Shown in pieces: positions 58,505-64,000 of a stretch of DNA of 64,000 nt. Position 1 is the first letter of the stretch. Every line of letters begins with the position of its first letter. Origin of the DNA: Acipenser ruthenus (Eukaryota > Chordata > Actinopteri > Acipenseriformes > Acipenseridae). Position numbers and translations under genes: made by a program. Below the pieces are notes generated by a model, which made no database searches, was not told the origin of the DNA, and worked only from the letters and a program-made list of their open reading frames with translations. The stretch is from contig NC_081214.1 of the NCBI RefSeq assembly GCF_902713425.1, positions 23,557,208-23,621,207 of the forward strand. The letters are read 5' to 3'.

Positions 58505-61122
58505 GGTGATCTGATCTTTCCAGCTTTATTGTTGTTGTTAATATTGTACGCTGTCTATAGATCTCATCGTGTGCAGAGAAGTTTAGTACAATTGAAGTTC
58601 CTGCATTGTGTGTAGGGTTGTATAAGAGATGTACATTTGTATTATTACGGATTCACTTTGTTTATTTATTTGTAATCAGTTGGATCCACGGTTAGCTACC
58701 CAATTTGAAATGCTCAATTCTGAAGATTGCAATGACTGTTAGAAAGGCTGATGAACCCTGAAATCACATGCACGCACGCACGCACGCACACACACGCACA
58801 CACACACTCAGACACACACTGACACTCATATCGTCGCACTGTAACGGATGTGAATGAATTTTAATGCATTCCGATAAAACGCTGACTTAGTGTTGAGGTG
58901 GTGAAATTTCTATCTTGCAGTAAGGAGATAATTCATTAAGAAGCATCCTTGGCTGTCGATTTTGCAGCATTTAATTAATATATATTTTATGCCCTGGACA
59001 GAGGGAGGTGTACTCCCAGCGGACTCACAGTGTGGGTCAGGGTTAATGATTTTATAAAGCCAGGAGTCTGGGAACAGCTCTTTTATGAGGAGCGCACTTG
59101 TTTTTTTTTTTAAAGCAGTTTGGAATAACCTCCAGCAAAGCCAGTGGAAATAAAGAGCCAGCTTTCACATCGCCTGTTAACAGAGACATACACATGTGCA
59201 TTATTATTGTATTAGAATTTTCAGAAGGCAAACAAACTGCATGAAATACACACCAGTCCCTGTGTTTTATTTATTTTTTTGTTGGTTTTGTTTTTTGTGT
59301 GCAAACAAGACATCCCCACTTAATAGAAAGGGAAAAAAAAACGGTAAATAAATCAAAAGAAAAAATACTAATAAAAAAGGGAGTTTGGGGATATTCATCA
59401 ATTTATTTAAGAAAAGTGTTAACAAAGTAAATCAAAACCGGACTGGTACCTGTGTGCACCTGGAGCCTGTGGACCGGACACCATGTGACTGCCATTAGGA
59501 CATCAGTATGGGCTGGCCCCTGAGCTTTGTATCATTTGAAATGTTTCTGCTTGGTGTTCATCCCTGCCATGCTCTGCTGCGGTACACCCAGCATTAACCA
59601 GTCCAGGAGATTCCAAAGAGCTTCCGATCAGGAGCCAGCGTGAGCCAAACAGAACATGACACTGAATAACATCATAGAAAGCGTTGCCACGGGCAGCTTG
59701 CACTGTAGTCCTGCAGTTCTTTCACTGTGCATGTACTGTGTGCACACCTCCTGAAGGGGCGTGTGCGTGCGTGCAAACGCTGAAACGCAATAGATCAATC
59801 ACAGAGGCTGTGTAGAGTCTCAATATAGTGCTTCAGACTTTACTCCTCTAAAAAACAAAATCCAACTCGAAGGTCTTATCCCTCCTCGGTGGGCACACCA
59901 CACAAATAGTTGTTTTGGTCGGCACAGGCGGAAGGGAGGAATAAGTCTATTGCACCAGTTCTGAAACTGGAATCGACTCCAGTGGCAGGAAGGAGCAGTC
60001 CATTTATTCCTCTGGGTAGTTTCTTGCATTGTGAAATGACGTGTGCCTTTGCATTTTGCTTTAAGACAGTGGGGGTTCCATTATTAAGCTGTGCCCTGTG
60101 GCTCTGCAGCAGCTCCTGTTTCAATTGCGGATTGCAGTCAGGGCACAAACACCTTGCATGAAGCTCCTTGCATGTGAAAATCAATACCTAAATGAAACAC
60201 TGTACTGACAATAACACCTTGCATTTCCACATCGCTGCCCTGGAATCTCCTGACACACGCCTGAGGCATCATGTGATCGAGTTGAATGTGTTTTTAAGAA
60301 CTTTACCACTTTATAAAAACCGTGCAGTAAAGGAGAAGACATCAGCACTAAAACAGCCTTTCATATCTTGTGCGTTGTCCATGACAGTGTTTGCAGTCTC
60401 CCCCTACACTGTGTTTTCCGGTAGATGTTTTCAATTTCACAAGATTCATTGACGTCAAGGCTTGATTGTGAATAGTTCATATTAGCCAGGGAATGATGAG
60501 AGCCACACAGGCATTGACTGGTCTGTCTGTCAGGTGGAAACAGGGTCCAGCGCTCAATATCCCTTTTGAGAGCGTGTGACCCCCCCACCCCCATGTGCTG
60601 TATTACAACATTTGAGCAACAGAGAAATGAAAATGAGTGAGGGGGGGCCTATCCAAGTTTGCACCTTCATAGCAGCTGGTTGATCTCAAAAGTGTGGTCT
60701 TAAAGGATAGCAGCGCCTCAGCATCAACACCATGGCTTGATATCCCAATGAAGCGTCTCCTGCTGTCTGTCCTGAGACTAGCATTCCACCCAGGGCATTA
60801 CACAGCCTTCTCTCTCGTCCCCTTGTTTGATTGTAATGTGTGTGCACATTGTTTGAAATTGTTCTAGGTCTTGTCCAGGTAAACAAGGTGCCCTCGAGGT
60901 GACGATGATTCACCACCGCCCCTGCATCCTCCCCTAAATATACAAGTAATGCATGCACTGAAACACACAGCGCCACTGAGCTGACCTCTAGTGACTGATG
61001 GGAAAATATCCACATCGATTGATTACTTAGGTAAATGAAACCCAATTCAGATGAAAACAGGATTTGTTCTAATCTGGGAAACACTTACTGTTCCATGGAG
61101 ACTGCGTTGCATTAGGAAGTGG

Positions 61123-61127
<5 letters not shown>

Positions 61128-61156
<29 letters not shown>
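61128..61156. repeat. (GT)n microsatellite
   Basis: About fourteen tg units, with further gt-rich sequence to 61250. Confidence 0.9.
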
Positions 61157-61726
61157 ACAGTGTGTGTGTGAGAGTGTTATTAGTTTGTGTGTGTGTGAGA
61201 GAGTTTGTAAGAGTGTTAATAGTGTGTGTGTGTCTCATAGTGTGTGTTAATAGTGGGGTCTGTCTCATTTGGTAAAAACAACAGCTTATTAACAATTCAT
61301 CTGAAAGAATGGTCTGTTTAATAATGCATGGCGGAGCAGTGTGTGTATCTGGGTGTATTAGAAGCTCCTGGGGAGGAGGGGAGGCTGGGGGGCTGGGGGG
61401 CTGGGGGGTGATTGTAATAGGAAGAGAAATGTTTGGGTGGCTGGATACCCTGGACACCATCCCAGGCACTTTGGAACCAGCAAGCCAGCCTTTACTAATA
61501 TTGGATTTCTTGGTTTTGTCGGTTGTGAGTAATGATTACATATCTATAACAAAGGCATTAGACACTGTACATGTGTTCCACATGAAGATTTATCTGACCA
61601 AAGGAAAAAAGGGCAGCGCGTTTTTATTGTAATGAAGACTCGAGAAAAACACTAAATCACTTGTTCTATGAATGAATCATCTGTGACTTTACACACACAG
61701 AATCTTTAATTAAGGAAAGTCAAAGG

Positions 61727-61922
61727 GGGCTCCCGAGTGGCGCTCCGCGTGGAGTGCAGGATGCGCTCTATAGCCTGGAGGTCCCCGGTTCGAGTCCAGG
61801 CTATTCCACTGCCGGCCGTGGATGGGAGCTTCCAGGGGGCGGCGCACAATTGGCCGAGCACCGCCTGGAGGAAGCGATGGCCTCTGATGACGGATTGCTC
61901 TAGGATTACAGATCCTGTGTAA
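61727..61922 (+). mobile_element. tRNA-derived SINE, family C-related
   Basis: Head ggggctcccgagtggcgctc and B box cggttcgagtccagg are like the copy at 57546-57887, but the body (attccactgccggccgtgga) differs, so it is a related subfamily or a chimera. Confidence 0.75.
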
Positions 61923-62158
61923 AATGACTAATTAGTTAACAGTATTCAATAGAGGGAGGCAGAGGCTGCTGATTCCCCTGGTGGATTAGAGGAATTGATA
62001 GGACTTTTGAGCGAGTGACTGAGAGAGCGAGTGTTGAGAAAACAGATATGCTAAATCTAATCACCCTTCCAGGAATTGAGCACAAAAGCACTTTATAAAG
62101 CAGGGGAAACCAGGAGGGCTGTCAAGCTGTTTTACAGAGCGAGGGAGGGAGCGAGGAA

Positions 62159-62640
62159 GGGATGGATTCACACAGAGACAGAATCCCAACAGCACGCTGT
62201 GTTCCTGCTGCTCTCAGGGATGGATTCACACAGAGACAGAATCCCAACAGCACGCTGTGTTACTGCTGCTCTCAGGGATGGATTCACACAGAGACAGAAT
62301 CCCAACAGCACACTGTGTTCCTGCTGCTCTCAGGGATGGATTCACACAGAGACAGAATCCCAACAGCACACTGTGTTACTGCTGCTCTCAGGGATGGATT
62401 CACACAGAGACAGAATCCCAACAGCACGCTGTGTTCCTGCTGCTCTCAGGGATGGATTCACACAGAGACAGAATCCCAACAGCACGCTGTGTTACTGCTG
62501 CTCTCAGGGATGGATTCACACAGAGACAGAATCCCAACAGCACGCTGTGTTACTGCTGCTCTCAGGGATGGATTCACACAGAGACAGAATCCCAACAGCA
62601 CACTGTGTTCCTGCTGCTCTCAGGGATGGATTCACACAGA
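62159..62640 (+). repeat. 58-bp minisatellite in GPC3 intron 2
   Basis: About 8.3 copies of ggatggattcacacagagac, agaatcccaacagcac and gctgtgttcctgctgctctc. Copies alternate between tgttcctg and tgttactg. Stop-free frames of up to 202 codons are artefacts. Confidence 0.97.
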
Positions 62641-62644
62641 GACA

Positions 62645-62757
62645 CCAGCCCCCTGTGCAGTGTGTAACTCCTGGGGTTCTGTGAAGGGCTCCCATTCGCT
62701 GACCACCAGCCCCCTGTGCAGTGTGTAACTCCTGGGGTTCTGTGAAGGGCTCCCATC
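62645..62757 (+). repeat. 61-bp tandem duplication
   Basis: ccagccccctgtgcagtgtg starts at 62645 and again at 62706, with identical following sequence. It directly follows the 58-bp array. Confidence 0.9.
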
Positions 62758-64000
62758 CAGACCCTGACCAGGCCTGACTCTGCGTAGCTTCAGAGATAAG
62801 TTTGTAAGGCTGCAAAGAAGTCAGCCAGGCTCCTTGTGATTGTGAGACGGCTGAGAGAGCTGTTGCTTGCTGCAGTTAATTAGGGCGCTTGCATAATGAA
62901 ACGAGGGCTGGCATTAAGGCAGGCTGGTGCCTCGTCTCAGCCAGCAGCAGTGATGAGAGGCTGACTGCTCCTTGTTAGGAACTGAATAACAAAACGTCAG
63001 AGAGGAGCCAATCAATGTGCCGAGTTCGTTAGCAAAGTTGTGAGTTTGTGAAGCAAATTGGTTCATTAATCTGCATCGCTGTGGCCCTGCTAATTAACCT
63101 GCTCAGTTAGACTCAAGATGCCGGTCTTTGTGAGTCAAAGGAAGAAAAAAACAAAAGTATAACAATGTCTTTTCATGAAGATCCAGGACAGGGTTCTGGG
63201 AGCTGATGATTGGCCTTTTCTTTTCATGATCTAAACGCACAACATCTGAAAAAGAAACCAAGATCTCTGTTCTGCATTCTCAAAGCTTTTTACTCCAAAT
63301 CAGCAGTTAATAACGCAATTCCAGTTCTAAAAGGAATAAATAACAACAGCGTTTTTAACTTTCTGAAAACATCAAAGAGTAATTTGGATAAGAGAGCTTT
63401 CAGGATGTGAGGCTTCAAAGATATAGTCTGTTTGTCACGTTTCTCTCTCTCTCTCTGTCTCTCTTTCGCTCACTCTCTCTCTCTGTTATTCATAAGTTTT
63501 AAACCTTTAAAGCCAGACATATTGTTCCTGACAAGGCAGAGCCCGTAATGATAAATATTTGATCATGTTCTTCAGAGTGTGAATACAAAGGCAGGGGAGA
63601 AGTTGGGGCGCTCAGCTTCGTTTGCATTCCTGACTTCGTCTCCCCCTCACCGCCACCCTCCTGTGATCCACTCTGCTGACAACAGGACCTGAGGAGGCAG
63701 CCAGTGATCTCCCATTGGACCCAGTTTGAGGGGATTGCTTCTCAGCTGGGCCCTGGCAGCCCAGGCTGCACTTGCTGTCCCGTTTGCAATGCAGAGCTCC
63801 CTGGAACGCTAACTTTGATAAATGTTCCTGTCTGACACCAATTCCATGACATAATTACTGAGCATGCCTTCAATTAGCTCACGATGCAGGGTCAAGATCC
63901 CAACATTATTTCATCGCTGACCCATCTGATCGTTTTATTATTATAGAAGGCAGTAGTGCAAGATTAATAACGAATAAAACATATATATATTTTTTTGAAA
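62758..64000 (+). other. GPC3 intron 2, right end of window
   Basis: No exon recognised. Low-repeat stretches at about 62850-63130 and 63490-63930 contain many homeodomain-like ttaatta and taattaac motifs and could hold conserved non-coding elements. Confidence 0.35.

Noticed and set aside
62076-62728. Open frames of 136-202 codons on the plus strand
   Set aside because: Product of the 58-bp array in GPC3 intron 2.

Overview
The window looks like nuclear DNA from a ray-finned fish. Exons are spread over large introns with GT-AG borders, there are tRNA-derived SINEs with a LINE2-like 3' tail, and short tandem arrays are very common. The particular SINE families and the gene order make a non-teleost such as a sturgeon or paddlefish my best guess. 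That is an inference and not something the sequence proves.

The gene block matches human Xq26. From left to right: HPRT1 (minus, nine coding exons, 5719-11898), PHF6 (minus, nine coding exons, 15119-19675), a MO25-family gene of the cab39l1 type (plus, eight coding exons, 26386-31051, long 3' UTR to about 34260), CCDC160 (minus, one coding exon, 35053-36063), the miR-106a~363 microRNA cluster (plus, 43.9-45.85 kb, related to miR-17~92), and the first two coding exons of GPC3 (plus, 49350-49500 and 55169-55330; the rest lies beyond the right edge). I rebuilt every exon from splice sites, phase and protein family. HPRT1 (218 aa), PHF6 (367 aa) and the MO25 gene (343 aa) give full-length open frames. 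The cassette from position 1 to about 5.2 kb and most of 36-40 kb carry no gene that I recognise.

These genes are not an operon. They are a conserved syntenic block of housekeeping (HPRT1), chromatin (PHF6), kinase-scaffold (MO25) and growth-control genes (GPC3 and the miR-17 family). PHF6 and the MO25 gene are head to head. The MO25 gene and CCDC160 converge, with candidate poly(A) signals about 370 bp apart.

The most interesting points are in the microRNA cluster and the minisatellites. The first hairpin of the cluster (miR-106a/17 type) carries a substitution inside its seed. No miR-92 hairpin is visible where mammals have one, and a 13-copy 50-bp array fills that interval. An E-box and an E2F-like site sit together about 3.2 kb upstream of the hairpins. 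In PHF6 and in the MO25 gene a minisatellite begins exactly at a splice site and its unit appears to be copied from that site. All very long open frames in the tandem arrays are artefacts of stop-free repeat units.
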